Assembly: GCA_013416795.1 (NCBI GenBank)
Contig: RQSC01000032.1
Coordinates: 399,690 to 463,689 of the forward strand
Source of the DNA: Prasinococcaceae sp. CCMP 1430
Lineage: Eukaryota > Prasinodermophyta > Palmophyllophyceae > Prasinococcales > Prasinococcaceae
Reading direction: 5' to 3'
DNA: 64,000 nucleotides
In this document: piece after piece, positions 30,206 to 39,563 of the stretch
How the letters are laid out: each line of letters begins with the position of its first letter
Numbering within the stretch: position 1 is the first letter of the stretch
Translations under genes and position numbers: made by a program
The notes under the pieces: model-generated
What the model saw: the letters and a program-made list of their open reading frames with translations, nothing else
Databases searched by the model: none
What the model was told of the DNA's origin: nothing

Positions 30206-31738
30206 GTGACGCTCGTGGCGGTCAAGTGGGCGCTTGCGCTGGCGCTGGCGCTCGCGGGCGGCGCTGGCGCAGCGACCGGCGCCGGCGCCGCCAGCCCTGG
30301 GGACTTTCCCACGGACGCGGACCGAGCGCTGATGGACTGGTTCCACGGCGGCGGCGGGAGGTTATCCGGCGTGGTGTACAGCGTGGTGGACGACGATCCG
30401 TCCGTGCGGCGACTGTTCACCAAGGACGACCTCCCGGCTCACGCGCGCGTCCTTGCCGTGCCACGTGGTCTGGCCATATCCGCAGCAGGCGCGCTCGCGG
30501 CGGTGCGCGGCGGCGTGGCGACTCCCAGGGAGCGCTTCGTGGCGGACGCGCACGACGTCGACCCGCGGTGGGGCGTGGCTGCGGCGCTCCTGATCGCCAC
30601 GGAGAGCGTGGCTGAAGGCGCAGCAGACAGCGAGTCGCTCGCACCGTACGTGCGCGCCCTGCAGAGCTACTCGCGCGCTGAGCCTCCAGCGCTCATGCGC
30701 TTCGCAGATATGCTTCTCCACACGCTCGAGGGCACGGCCGCGAGCGAGGAGATCGCAGCGCTCTACGACGACTCGCAACACTTCGCAGCGATGGCCGCGA
30801 TGCTCGCCAAGGAGGGCGACCTGCCGCGGCTTTACCTCGACGACCCGGGCGCTGCGACAGCCGTGTACTTCGCCGCGCGGCGCGGTGCCGTCGACGTGTG
30901 CTGCGACAAGAGCGAGCCAGCGTTCGAGGGTGGCGTCTTTTGGGCGCTCGTGCCTTTCGCCGATCTTGCTGGGCCAGGGACGCCGCCTGGTGGCTCTTCA
31001 GCGCGGGGCTCGAGCTACGCGATGCTCGACCACGCCACAGGGGAGATACACATTCACGCTGCTGCGCACGCCGCCGGCGAGGAGCTCGAGCTCTCCCGCG
31101 CGGGCGCCACCGACGCCGAGGTGCTGGGCATCTGGGGAACCGCGTGGGAGCGCTCGCTGCCGAGCACGCAAATTCCACTCGCCGTCGGCGAAGACGGCAC
31201 GGAGGACGACAGCGACCCCGTTGATGTGGCTAGGCGCGTGCTCCTGCGCAGGTGCGGCACGGCCGGGCAGATGGCGATCGAAGCCGAACGGCCCACCGAC
31301 GCGCTTGTGTGCGGACTTCGCTCAGCGGTGGCGCCCGCGGCCATGGCACAATCCGCAGCCGTCGAAGGCGAGACCATGCAGGACGTCGTCTCGAAGATGA
31401 GCGACCTTGACAGGCGCCGGATGGACCTGCAGGTTTTCCAGACAATGGGGATGTACCTTGAGCGCAGGCTGTCCGGCATCCTCGGCGGGAGCGACGAGGA
31501 CGACGTGAAGCGCATCAGGGCGCTGGAGAGGGCGGCGGAAAACGCGCTCGAGGAGGAGCGTACGCCCGAAGCCGCTTCTGCCGCGGCCGACGGCGCACGT
31601 GTGGCGGCGTTGCGCGTGCGCCTGCACGAGAAGCAGGCGCTCGTCGGCGCGCTCAACCACGTGCACTTCACGCTGCACGAGCTCAGCGGCGGCGAGTCCA
31701 AGCGCCGGGGCGGCACCGACGGCACGTCTGAGCTGTAG
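30206..31738 (+). CDS. SET-domain-like protein (SETD3/Rubisco LSMT-like), with N-terminal hydrophobic leader
   Basis: The frame begins without an ATG; the first in-frame ATG (30331) is inside the folded region. A hydrophobic run (WALALALALAGGAGA) ahead of it looks like a signal or transit segment, so I expect an upstream exon or start. The N-terminal block LMDWFHGGGGRLSGV, VLAVPRGLAIS matches the opening of SETD3/LSMT-type SET proteins; later FWALVPFADLAG, MLDHATGEIHIHAAA, AGEELELSRAG and EVLGIWG follow the pattern of their SET core. The canonical NH motif for cofactor binding (as in DxxNH) reads MLDHAT here, so activity is doubtful. The C-terminal half is helical and would be the substrate-binding domain. 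The call is moderate. Confidence 0.55.
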   Translation: MTLVAVKWALALALALAGGAGAATGAGAASPGDFPTDADRALMDWFHGGGGRLSGVVYSVVDDDPSVRRLFTKDDLPAHARVLAVPRGLAISAAGALAAVRGGVATPRERFVADAHDVDPRWGVAAALLIATESVAEGAADSESLAPYVRALQSYSRAEPPALMRFADMLLHTLEGTAASEEIAALYDDSQHFAAMAAMLAKEGDLPRLYLDDPGAATAVYFAARRGAVDVCCDKSEPAFEGGVFWALVPFADLAGPGTPPGGSSARGSSYAMLDHATGEIHIHAAAHAAGEELELSRAGATDAEVLGIWGTAWERSLPSTQIPLAVGEDGTEDDSDPVDVARRVLLRRCGTAGQMAIEAERPTDALVCGLRSAVAPAAMAQSAAVEGETMQDVVSKMSDLDRRRMDLQVFQTMGMYLERRLSGILGGSDEDDVKRIRALERAAENALEEERTPEAASAAADGARVAALRVRLHEKQALVGALNHVHFTLHELSGGESKRRGGTDGTSEL

Positions 31739-31882
31739 GGCTCGGGTCGCGCGAGATGAGAATCAGGCTGCACGCATCGCTCACTCCCCTCAAAATAATA
31801 AATAATGGTAATGTGCCCGCACGGGGGCTCGCAGAGTGCACCCGCCGCGCGCGGGGCGATGTGCAACAGGCGTGCAATTTGT

Positions 31883-31920
31883 GTGTGTGCGCGCGCGCGC
31901 GCGCGCGTGCGCGCGCGCCG
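31883..31920. repeat. Alternating GT/GC microsatellite
   Basis: TGTGTGTGCG then a long GC alternation, between two convergent genes. Such alternation can adopt Z-DNA. Confidence 0.8.
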
Positions 31921-31954
31921 TGTCGGTGCGGGTGTGGCACCCGGCGGCTGTTTC

Positions 31955-33124
31955 CTACTTCTCCGAGTCGGGCTTGATCAGGCCTATCTCAACGAGGCGC
32001 TGATGGAGATACTCATGCGACGTGATCGACGGATATCTGACCACCCCACCAGAGCGCTCGACCAACGCGGGCAACGGCGTGAGGTCCACCTCTGGTCGCG
32101 GGTGCGCGAAGAGCGGCATGCTGTAGCGGCTCACGTCGGCGTCGCCCTCGGCAGGATTGATCACGCGGTGGGTCGTCGACCTGAAAATGCCGTTGGTGAT
32201 GTTCTGCAGCATGTCGCCTGAGTCCACGATGATCTGCTTCTTGTTGCCCTTCACGCTAAACCACTCCCCGTTGCGGTCCTTGACCTGCAGTCCGTCCGCG
32301 GTGCCGCTCACCAGCAGCGTGATCAGGTTGATATCCTCGTGGGCCGCCGCCCGCACCGCACCCGCCGGCGCGTCGGCACACGGCGGGTAGTGCAGCACGC
32401 GCAGGATGGTGTTGCCCTGCACCGCCATGTTTGGAAGCCACTCGCGGGGTTGGCCGAGGTACTCGGACGCGCAGCCCAGCAGCTCGATCGCCAGGCCCTC
32501 GAGCGTGCTGTACATCCCGTCAATTGCTGGACGGAAGCCGGGCTGAATCTCGTCAGGCCACACGTTTTCCGGGTAGAAGTTTGCGAGCGGGTGGTCCTTG
32601 GGGACGTTGCTCGGGCCCGTCTGCCAGAACTGTGGGCGCGCGGACGTGCGGGGCGACACCGAGCCGAACGCGCGCGCGCGCGCAGAGGCGCAGGGCACAG
32701 GCCGCGCGGTGGTGAAAGTCAGCGCCCTGCGCCAGGGGCGCACAAGCGCTCGCGAGAACTTCGGATGCGCGGCGCCCTCTCCAGCCAGCCGGCGCATGAC
32801 GCCTGCGGGCCGAGCGCGCTCCACCGGCGCGAGCGCACGCACCTCCTTCAGGTCGGGCTGCGCGCTGTCCTTGGCGTGCTCGTTGCCGAATGGCGTGTAG
32901 CCGCGCTGGCCGCCATTTGCGCTGGCTGCGAACTTGGCTTTCTCCTCGGCACTCCGGCGGAAGAACTCCTGGCCCTGTGCGTACGCCTCGTCGATGGCCT
33001 CCGCCGACACGCCGTGACCCTCGAGCGCAAAGAAGCCAATCTCCTCGAGCGCCGCGCCGACCTTCTGCACGAACTCTTTGCGTCCCGCCTCGCCGCCCTC
33101 GCGCAGCAACCCCATGTCCACCAC
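31955..33124 (-). CDS. 2-oxoglutarate/Fe(II)-dependent dioxygenase, isopenicillin-N-synthase-like
   Basis: Two exons: 32843-33124 and 31955-32629, with a 213-nt intron (GAG|GTGCGT ... CACAG|TTC) that has no in-frame stop. The spliced frame reads DLKE-FWQTGPSN. The N-terminal DIOX_N part has EIGFFALEGHGVSAE; the core has the iron ligands in AAHEDINLITLL (His, Asp) and RSTTHRVINP (His), and the 2OG-binding RYSMPLFAHP (Arg-x-Ser). About 318 aa in total. The conserved IPVVDMG stretch at the start continues upstream of 33124 (EIPVVDMG) without a clear ATG; ATG 33115 is the first in frame, so the start is unresolved. The substrate is unknown; relatives hydroxylate or desaturate small molecules such as flavonoids, hormones and peptides. 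Confidence 0.88.
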   Translation of the reverse strand: MVDMGLLREGGEAGRKEFVQKVGAALEEIGFFALEGHGVSAEAIDEAYAQGQEFFRRSAEEKAKFAASANGGQRGYTPFGNEHAKDSAQPDLKEVRALAPVERARPAGVMRRLAGEGAAHPKFSRALVRPWRRALTFTTARPVPCASARARAFGSVSPRTSARPQFWQTGPSNVPKDHPLANFYPENVWPDEIQPGFRPAIDGMYSTLEGLAIELLGCASEYLGQPREWLPNMAVQGNTILRVLHYPPCADAPAGAVRAAAHEDINLITLLVSGTADGLQVKDRNGEWFSVKGNKKQIIVDSGDMLQNITNGIFRSTTHRVINPAEGDADVSRYSMPLFAHPRPEVDLTPLPALVERSGGVVRYPSITSHEYLHQRLVEIGLIKPDSEK

Positions 33125-33255
33125 GGGTATCTCCCGGGCGCTGCCGGCCGGCCGTGGCGCGGACGCGGGCGCGGGTGCGGGCGCCGCGAGCAGGCTCGGC
33201 GCGCCGCAGGGCGCGCGGCGGCGCGGCGCGGCGCGGCTCGGCAGGTGGACGAAGC

Positions 33256-33693
33256 ATGTCGGCCGTGCGCTGCTTCAAGTGGGGCCCCCCGCCGTGGGAC
33301 AAGGCGGCGCGGCTCGCCGAGTACGCCGAGTACCGCAAATATCGCCACGAGAAGAAGGCTGCCAAGAAGGAGAAGAAGCGCCGCAAGCTCGAGGCGGCTG
33401 CCACGCAGGGCACGTACGCGACCCACGGCGAGACGCTGAGCAGCGAGGGCCCGGATGAGACGGCATCTGTGGATCCTGCCTCGGTCGCTACCGCGCAGGC
33501 CGCAGCTGCCGAGGCGGAGGAGGCCGCCGCGACCGCGCGCGCAGCAGCTGCAGCACCCGGCGTCCCCGCCGAGCTCCAGCTGGAGCGCATCACGAACGAG
33601 CGGAAAGCCGGCGAGGGCAGCACGGTGTGGGACAGGCAGCTGGCGCTGCCCGGCGCGAACGTCACCGCAGAGCCCTTCATTTGCATCTGGTAA
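33256..33693 (+). CDS. Small charged protein of unknown function
   Basis: 145 aa from ATG 33256 (MSAVRCFKWGPPPWDKAA). A Tyr-rich and Lys-rich helical stretch (AEYAEYRKYRHEKKAAKKEKKRRK) follows, then an Ala/Glu-rich helix (TAQAAAAEAEEAAATARAA), and an ordered-looking end with WDRQLALPG and PFICIW. I recognise no family. The codon pattern and a clean ATG/stop support it as a real gene. Its start lies 131 bp from the start region of the divergent dioxygenase. Confidence 0.6.
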   Translation: MSAVRCFKWGPPPWDKAARLAEYAEYRKYRHEKKAAKKEKKRRKLEAAATQGTYATHGETLSSEGPDETASVDPASVATAQAAAAEAEEAAATARAAAAAPGVPAELQLERITNERKAGEGSTVWDRQLALPGANVTAEPFICIW

Positions 33694-34058
33694 ACGCACC
33701 AGGGCGCGTGCGCGGCCTCACCGATCAATTTGTAAAGTACTGTGAAACACCAACCCCTTTCTCTACCTCGTGCGGGGTGACGCGCTCAGGCGGGCTGCGG
33801 CAAGCGCTAGCCAGGCGCACAGGGGCGGCGACTCGGCGTGTTTAGATATGTAGGTATTAAGTTTGCAAGCCCAGAGATGCTGCGTCGAGCACGGGCCACT
33901 TGTGGCGCACATAAGCGCATGCCGGTCGGAGGAGCACCCGCGGCGCCCGTGCGACGAGTCGTCGCGCCCGTACGACGAGTCGTCGCTCGCACACGCCTCT
34001 GACGTCGCCACGCCACGCCTGCGGGACGATCGCCCGACCACAGCCCATAGCGAGCTCA
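33694..34058. other. Convergent intergenic
   Basis: AT-richer stretch with no clear feature. CGTACGACGAGTCGTCG near 33968-33985 repeats a CGACGAGTCGTCGC motif twice. Confidence 0.4.
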
Positions 34059-34613
34059 TCACAAGACGCGTTGGTGCCTGGCGCGATCACTCGAGCCGAA
34101 CGTTTGCACACGCTTGCGTTTGTTGGAGACGATTGGATGCGCGCCGCTCGCAGGTTTGCAGTGCCTCTGTCGCCACGCCCGGAAGCGCGCATACGCCTCG
34201 CGCGCCTCAAGCACGAGCGCGCACTCCTCCACCGTGAGTCGCTCCTTGACCTTGCCCCACGCCTCCTCGCTCCAGCACCCCGCAGGCGTGAGCAGTTTCT
34301 GGTACCTCTGCTGGAACGTTTCCTGCAGGGTGTCATTGAGCCCCAGCTGCAGCGCGAGCTCGTAGAAGTACGGGCTCTGCGCGCTGAGCGAAACGCAGCG
34401 CGGGTCCGCCTCGAGCGACTTCTGCAGCTTGTTGCTGAAGAGGCGTGGCTTGTCGACGCCGACCAGCCCGTTGCGACCCAATCCGTAGTCGCCTACGGCG
34501 AGCCACGCTGGCAGGTCGACCTTGTCACCCGCCTGCACGCTGTCGGAGCCCCCGCGCGGGTTCAGCGCGAACCCCAGCTCATAGCCGCCGACTTTCCAGC
34601 TCGTGGGCATATC
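34059..34613 (-). CDS. PSF3: GINS complex subunit PSF3 (last exon)
   Basis: PSF3 is part of the CMG replicative helicase. The exon opens after an acceptor (CCGCAG before GAT at 34613) and reads DMPTSWKVGGYELGF, DKVDLPAWLAVGDYG, DKPRLFSNKLQKSLEADP, SPYFYELALQLG, LQETFQQRYQKLL, which follow PSF3 order: B-domain strand, LPLWLA-like segment, then the A-domain helices. The typical first-exon start (Y-DIDDIL-like) is not found in the 450 bp upstream, so the N-terminus is missing. A basic tail NKRKR ends the homologous part. Good family match; N-terminal exon unresolved. Confidence 0.78.
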   Translation of the reverse strand, partial: DMPTSWKVGGYELGFALNPRGGSDSVQAGDKVDLPAWLAVGDYGLGRNGLVGVDKPRLFSNKLQKSLEADPRCVSLSAQSPYFYELALQLGLNDTLQETFQQRYQKLLTPAGCWSEEAWGKVKERLTVEECALVLEAREAYARFRAWRQRHCKPASGAHPIVSNKRKRVQTFGSSDRARHQRVL

Positions 34614-35070
34614 CTGCGGGCGGCGCGGGGGCGCACACGTGAGGGCACGCGCAGGGGCGCCGCGTTTTCGCAGTCGCCGCTCGGAGCGTCAGCGCTTGAG
34701 TGTGCGCACACACCAAGGAAGGCGCCGCGCGAGCTGCCCCGCAGGGGACGGAGAGCCCCAGCCCAGCCCGCTCGACGTGCCCATCGCCCTTCGTATCAGA
34801 CGGCCCCAGCCCGCCGCCCAAGCCCCCCCGGCGCCGCCGCCAGCGGCGGCGCCCGCCCAGAGTCCCAACCACTTCTTATACAAAATGTTGTACACATACA
34901 CCCACGTGTGGAGGCGCCTGGCGGAACGCCAGCGGCAGCGTGACGGGGCGGCGGCCACACACGAGCGAGAGCGCGAGCGCGACGTGCGGGGCTGACTTTA
35001 ATCATACGTACTTTAATATTGTGTGTGACTGAGTGTTTCTGGGAGTGTACAGTATGTACGCGCGCGCCCC
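34614..35070. other. Interval expected to hold the first PSF3 exon
   Basis: Same-strand space between the PSF3 acceptor and the TMEM50 3' end. C-rich at 34810-34860. I could not place a first exon. A TAATATTG patch near 35014-35021 may belong to the TMEM50 3' region. Confidence 0.4.
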
Positions 35071-35784
35071 TCACCACGAGCCGTACGCGTCGTCCTCGGC
35101 ACCTTGCGTCTGGAAGTACACCATCCCGGACCCTAGGACGCACGTCGTCTGTAGCACGCCTGCGATGCCCGGCCAGGGGTCCTTGTCGGGCTTGTCCGCG
35201 TAGTCTGTGATCAGCACGCCTACGCTGACAGCGAGCGCGCTGAATGACATCACGTACACCAACAGAAGGTACAGCCGTACGCGTTTCTCTGCGCCGTCGA
35301 TCGAGTACCCTCCCGCACCCGCGCTGTCGAGGTCGCCCTGCGGGCGAGATGCGAACAAGTCCGCATCAGTTGGAGGTTCTGCACGGAGAAAGAAAGCGCG
35401 CGCTCTCGCAAACGCGCGCCTGCTGCACTCACCTTGGACACCATGTTCAAGAAGAGGGCGGAGAGCGTCGCGAGAATGCCGCCAAGCCAATGCACGAAGG
35501 GCACCTTGCCGTGCATAATGACCGCGTCGCACCACATCGACCAGCCTGCGCCGAAGAACATTCCCGCCTGCGCGCGCGCGCGTGCGCGCGTGCGCGCCAG
35601 CGTCGCGCGCCCGTACGTTCCGTGTGAGCACAGGCGCAGACCAGCAGAGCGCGTGCGCCCACGCCACTCGCGCGTGGCGCCGGCGCGCTCGGGCACGCAC
35701 AATGATGGGCCCCTGCTGCTTGAGCGCGTCGCGACCGCTCTCTCGCCACCACTGGATGCCCCACTCGACGCATGCAGCGACCAT
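35071..35784 (-). CDS. TMEM50: TMEM50-family four-helix membrane protein
   Basis: Three exons in phase 0: 35701-35784, 35433-35567 and 35071-35337 (introns 133 and 95 nt; donors GTGCGT and GTGAGT). The 161-aa product matches TMEM50A/B and yeast Ysy6-region relatives in length (about 158) and order. Exon 1 is MVAACVEWGIQWW; exon 2 is AGMFFGAGWSMWCDAV, HWLGGILATLSALFLNMVSK; exon 3 is KRVRLYLLLVYVMSFSALAVSVGVLI, then WPGIAGVLQTTCVLGSGMVYF. Four membrane segments. Family members sit in ER/endosomal membranes with unclear roles. The exact exon lengths (28, 45, 89 codons) and restored family motifs make the splice model strong. Confidence 0.85.
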   Translation of the reverse strand: MVAACVEWGIQWWRESGRDALKQQGPIIVRARARRRHARVAWAHALCWSAPVLTRNVRARDAGAHARTRARAGGNVLRRRLVDVVRRGHYARQGALRALAWRHSRDALRPLLEHGVQGECSRRAFARARAFFLRAEPPTDADLFASRPQGDLDSAGAGGYSIDGAEKRVRLYLLLVYVMSFSALAVSVGVLITDYADKPDKDPWPGIAGVLQTTCVLGSGMVYFQTQGAEDDAYGSW

Positions 35785-36280
35785 CGCGCGCGGCGGTGCG
35801 ACCGGGCGGCCGCGCGCGGCGCGGGGCGGCGAGCGCGACAGGCAGCGTGCCACGACGGGCGCCCGCTGCCTCCCGACACGCCCGTTCCCGCGCTCGCGCC
35901 GTGCGCCAGCGCGCCGTGTGGCGCGAGCCGCGGCGCTCCATTCGGGGAACCGCCCTTTTTTTTTGGTTTGTTGCTGTAGTGACTACACACACGCACTGGC
36001 ACACACGGGCACACACACACACACCGCCGCGCAGCCTGCCGAGCTCCCCGCCGCGCGTCCCGCCCCGCCGCGCGGTGGGCGGTGGGTGACACCCTCGAGG
36101 GCGTGCCACTGGCCACACCGACGGGCCTGCCCCCCGCGGCGCCCGTGCGAGTGGCGCGCGCGCTGGCACGGCGGCAAATATGCCGCGACGCGCGCGTTGT
36201 GCGGTGCGCACAGCGCGAGCGGCGCGGACGGCCGCTGTCGGCGAGTGGCCGGACGCGCCTCGGGACTCAACGCCGCAGCG
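35785..36280. other. Divergent promoter region with CA repeat
   Basis: Between TMEM50 (minus) and WDR13-like (plus). (CA)n with CACA tracts occurs at about 35990-36025, and a T tract at 35957-35965. No gene supported. Confidence 0.5.
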
Positions 36281-37816
36281 ATGGCGGCAGCAGCGCGCCT
36301 GGACGACGCCGTGCGGCGAGCCCGATTCGACGAGCGCGACGCGCGTGCCGACGCGGCCGCAGATGCTGCGCGAGAGCGGCACGAGAGCGCCCGGCGCGGC
36401 TCGGCGCTTGCAGCCGCAGCGGGCGTTGACTCGCGCGCTGGCGCCGCGAGGGCTCGCATGCGCGCCCCGCGGCGTCCGCCACCGGTTACGTTCAGCGGCG
36501 TTGCAGCGACGTTCGAGCTCGACGGCGCGGGCGCGGGCGCGCTGCGCTTCGCGAGCGCAGGCGGCGGCAGAGCCGTGGATGGTGTGCCTGCAGCATCGCG
36601 GCTGGCGGTCGGCGGCTCCGACGGAGCCATCTCCATCTTCGATGCATTTGGCTCGAACAACGCGGGTGTGCCCGTCGCACGACAGATGCTCCTCGGCCAC
36701 TCGGCGGCCGTCACGGACCTCGACTGGTCGCCTTCGGGCGACTACCCGCTGCTCGCGTCTGCCGCGGCCGACCGCTCGCTGCGTATCTGGGACGTATCGA
36801 GCGGTGCGTGCGTCCGCTGCGTCTACTGCGTGGACGGCGGTACATTCGCCGCGGTCCGCTTCGCGCCGCACAACGCCAACCTGCTGCTCGCGGCGTCGGA
36901 CCGCGGCGCGCTCGCGCTGATCAACGTCTCCACGGGCAAGAGGCTGGGCGAGCTCGCGCCGGGCGCCGGTGGCATCGAGGCGCTGGACGCCTCGCCGTCC
37001 GCGCCCGGCGTCTTTGTGGCCGGCACCGAGCGCGGCGCGGTACTAGTGGTGACGATACGCGAGAACGATACGACCTTGCACGTCGCGCAGCACCTCGCGC
37101 TGCCGAGGCTCACTGGGGGCACAGCCCCTGTATGCTCGGTCGCTTTCATTGACGCTGCACGGGACGCGCCACGTGACAGCGGTCGCGACATTGGCAGCGA
37201 AGAGGGCGCTGAGAGGTGCCACGTCGCCACAGGCGACGGCGGCCTCTTCCTCGTCCGCTTCGGCGCGGCCGCGGCCGCGCGAGCGTCGACGTCCGCGGCG
37301 CCGGCGCTGCCGTCGCCAAAAGAGGTCACCGACGCGACACTCGGGCTGGCAGGACGGGCGGCCGCGGCGCTCGCGCGTCGCCTGCCTCCGAGCGCGGCGA
37401 GGGCCGCGGCGGTGAAGGTGGCGGCCTCCGCGGATCGCGCGACTGGCAAGCTCGCGCGCGCGCGCGTGGTTGGAGCCGCGCTTGCGCGCCCGCGCGCCCG
37501 GCGAGTGAGGGCCTGTGCGTCTCCTGATGACCACAACCATCATCAGCTCTGCGTGGTAACCGGCGGTGAGGATATGGCGGTGTCGACGTACGCATTGGAA
37601 GAGGACAGCCTGCGCGACGCCATCTCTGGCTTGGAGGGCTCTGCGGCTGCGGGAGGTCGCGGCGCGCACGGCGCGCGCGTGCTGAGCGGCGCCGTCGACA
37701 GGCTGTGCGGCCATGCCGCGCCGGTGGTGGACGTGTGCTGGAACAGCGCGCGCACGCTGCTCGCGAGCGCGGACACCGCCGGGCGCGTCATCGTTTGGCG
37801 CAGGGCGACCGCTTGA
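36281..37816 (+). CDS. WDR13-like WD40-repeat protein
   Basis: 511 aa, single exon, ATG 36281 (MAAAARLDDAVRRARF). After a helical, Arg-rich N-terminal region, WD repeats begin: LAVGGSDGAISIFDA, LLGHSAAVTDLDWSPSG, LASAAADRSLRIWDV, AAVRFAPHNANLLLAASDRG, VFVAGTERGAVLVV. The end, CVVTGGEDMAVSTYA and CGHAAPVVDVCWNS then LLASADTAGRVIVWRR, closely follows the terminal repeats of animal WDR13 (485 aa). A large low-complexity insertion of about 120 residues (Ala/Arg-rich) splits two repeats. WDR13 is a nuclear protein of poorly known role. Its 3' end is 40 bp from the RbcX gene end. Confidence 0.75.
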   Translation: MAAAARLDDAVRRARFDERDARADAAADAARERHESARRGSALAAAAGVDSRAGAARARMRAPRRPPPVTFSGVAATFELDGAGAGALRFASAGGGRAVDGVPAASRLAVGGSDGAISIFDAFGSNNAGVPVARQMLLGHSAAVTDLDWSPSGDYPLLASAAADRSLRIWDVSSGACVRCVYCVDGGTFAAVRFAPHNANLLLAASDRGALALINVSTGKRLGELAPGAGGIEALDASPSAPGVFVAGTERGAVLVVTIRENDTTLHVAQHLALPRLTGGTAPVCSVAFIDAARDAPRDSGRDIGSEEGAERCHVATGDGGLFLVRFGAAAAARASTSAAPALPSPKEVTDATLGLAGRAAAALARRLPPSAARAAAVKVAASADRATGKLARARVVGAALARPRARRVRACASPDDHNHHQLCVVTGGEDMAVSTYALEEDSLRDAISGLEGSAAAGGRGAHGARVLSGAVDRLCGHAAPVVDVCWNSARTLLASADTAGRVIVWRRATA

Positions 37817-37856
37817 CAGCTATGCTTGTAAAATGTGTATACATGTACTGTGACAG

Positions 37857-38427
37857 CTACTCGCCGCGAGGCGCATTGACGCCCGCATCGTCGTCGCCCT
37901 CGAGCGTGCTGGTGAATTGCCGGCTGGCGTGCGCTCGCATGATCTCTTTGTTGGTAGTCTCAATGCCCTCGCGCGTGAGGCGCTGCAGCTGATCCCACTC
38001 GAAGTCCAGACGCGAGTAGGCTTCGCGCACCTCCAGCACACGCACGGCGACCAGCGCGTCGCGGTCCATGAGCGAGGCGCACCAGGCGTTTGCGTCGCGC
38101 ATCGGCTCCTCCTGCATGTGCGCCGCCAGTGCGTCATACTGCGCCTTGTTAAACGCCCCCAGACCGCCCCGACCGTCGCCCTGTGCCGCCGCGCGCGTCA
38201 GCAGTGAGCCCCGCAGTTGTGGTGAGTCCAATGCGGCCGCGCGCAGTGCGGGCTGCGCCGCACCGCGCGCGAGTGCAAGCTGCGAGGCCGCGCAAGGAAG
38301 CGCTCACCTCGAGCTGTGCAAGTATTATCTTCGACGCCGCAAACGTGAGCAGCTGCGTCATTGCCTGCGCGCCCTTCGCCTCGGGCGATGCCCCGCCGAA
38401 GCTGTCGGACGGCACGTGCATTCCCAT
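37857..38427 (-). CDS. rbcX: RbcX-type Rubisco assembly chaperone
   Basis: Two exons: 38308-38427 and 37857-38180 (127-nt intron, GAG|GTGAGC ... CACAG|GGC), 147 aa as modelled. The protein shows AMTQLLTFAASKIILAQLE (helix 1), NKAQYDALAAHM, WCASLMDRDALVAVRVLEVREAY, and DFEWDQLQRLTREGIE, which align with plant RbcX helices 2-4; the DFEWD segment is typical of plant-type RbcX. RbcX dimers clasp the C-terminus of newly folded RbcL during hexadecamer assembly in the plastid. The N-terminal 18 residues are short for a transit peptide, so an upstream exon or earlier start is possible. Marks the host as photosynthetic. Confidence 0.85.
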
Positions 38428-39563
38428 CGCCCGTGGCCGCGCGCGCCTCGCCCATGCGCGCCGAACATGCCACCCGCCCAGCCCGACGCGAGCTCTCCTT
38501 CCTCACCCATCCTCCCTCTCTAACCCCCGTGACCCCCCAGGAAGCCACCCTCCCCTCCTCCTCCGCTCGCGCCGTGCGGCCCGCTCTCGTCCTTCCCACC
38601 GTCCGCGATCGCCCCCGCCTCCTCCCTCTTCCCGCCTCGGCTCTCCCTCTCCCTCGCTCCCGAGCGCACCCCAACTCCCCGCGCGCGTAGGCGCCCGAGC
38701 GCACGCGCCGACCCGACGACCGTCGTCGTCGCCACCGCCACGCGCGCGCGCGCGGCGCGTCGCGCGGCCGTTTTCGCGGGAGGGGAAAGCGCCTCGCGAG
38801 GGGTTCAAGCGTACCAAGAACCGCGGGACGAAAGCGCGGCGCTTTCGCGAACGCAGCCGCCAGGCCCGGCTGGCGCCCTGACGGCTGCGCGGCGGCTGGC
38901 CGTACGGGTTCCAATGGGATTCGCAAAGGTTCCAAATAGATATGGAAGGAATGAGAGTAATCGTTCATAGAGAGAAAATGGAATCCGCGTGTTTGGGCGC
39001 GTCTGAAGGGGGCGCGCGAGCGCGCGCGCGCGGCACAAGGCGCGCGCGCGGCGGGCGGACCCCCCCCCCCCACGTGCGGAGATGTACCCGCCGTCGGGCT
39101 CCCGCGCCACGCCGCCACCGTCGCTTTCGCGCGCGCCGCCACGCCCGCGGCTGGCCTTGCGAGGGCGGCTACCGCCGCCATGCCTCGCTCCTCGGAGGGA
39201 AGGAGTGCTGGGCCGACGAGGCGCGCGCACCGCCTGCTGTGCCACCTCCCTCACAACGACCTCGACGCCAGAGCCCAAGCTTGCGACAAACCCGACTCCC
39301 AAAACCCTCGCAAAATAACCTCAAAGATGGTTTCCTGCTGGTAGCGTTCACAATGATAATGATTTTCGTGCGAGCAAAAGATGAATTGATTTTGATCAGT
39401 GAACCGAAACCTTGGTGCCGTGCGGCGTTGCCAGCTTTCGGCGGCCGCCGGAGCCGCCGGCTGGCGGCTGCCCCATGCGGCCGGGGGGGCGCGGCGGGGG
39501 TGGCGCGCCACACCGCGCTGCTGGCGGCTCTCCACGAAACGCCCGGCCCGCCGGGCTCGCCCG
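38428..39563. other. Divergent interval without a supported gene
   Basis: Pyrimidine-rich on the plus strand at 38495-38680, a C tract of about 12 at 39060-39071, and AT-richer patches at 38935-38995 and 39315-39405. Open frames here are low-complexity. It could hold the transit-peptide exon of the RbcX gene. Confidence 0.45.

Noticed and set aside
38520-38880. Arg/Gly/Glu-rich frames on both strands near 38.5-38.9 kb
   Set aside because: Polypyrimidine and CG-repeat composition explains them; no family, no splice logic.
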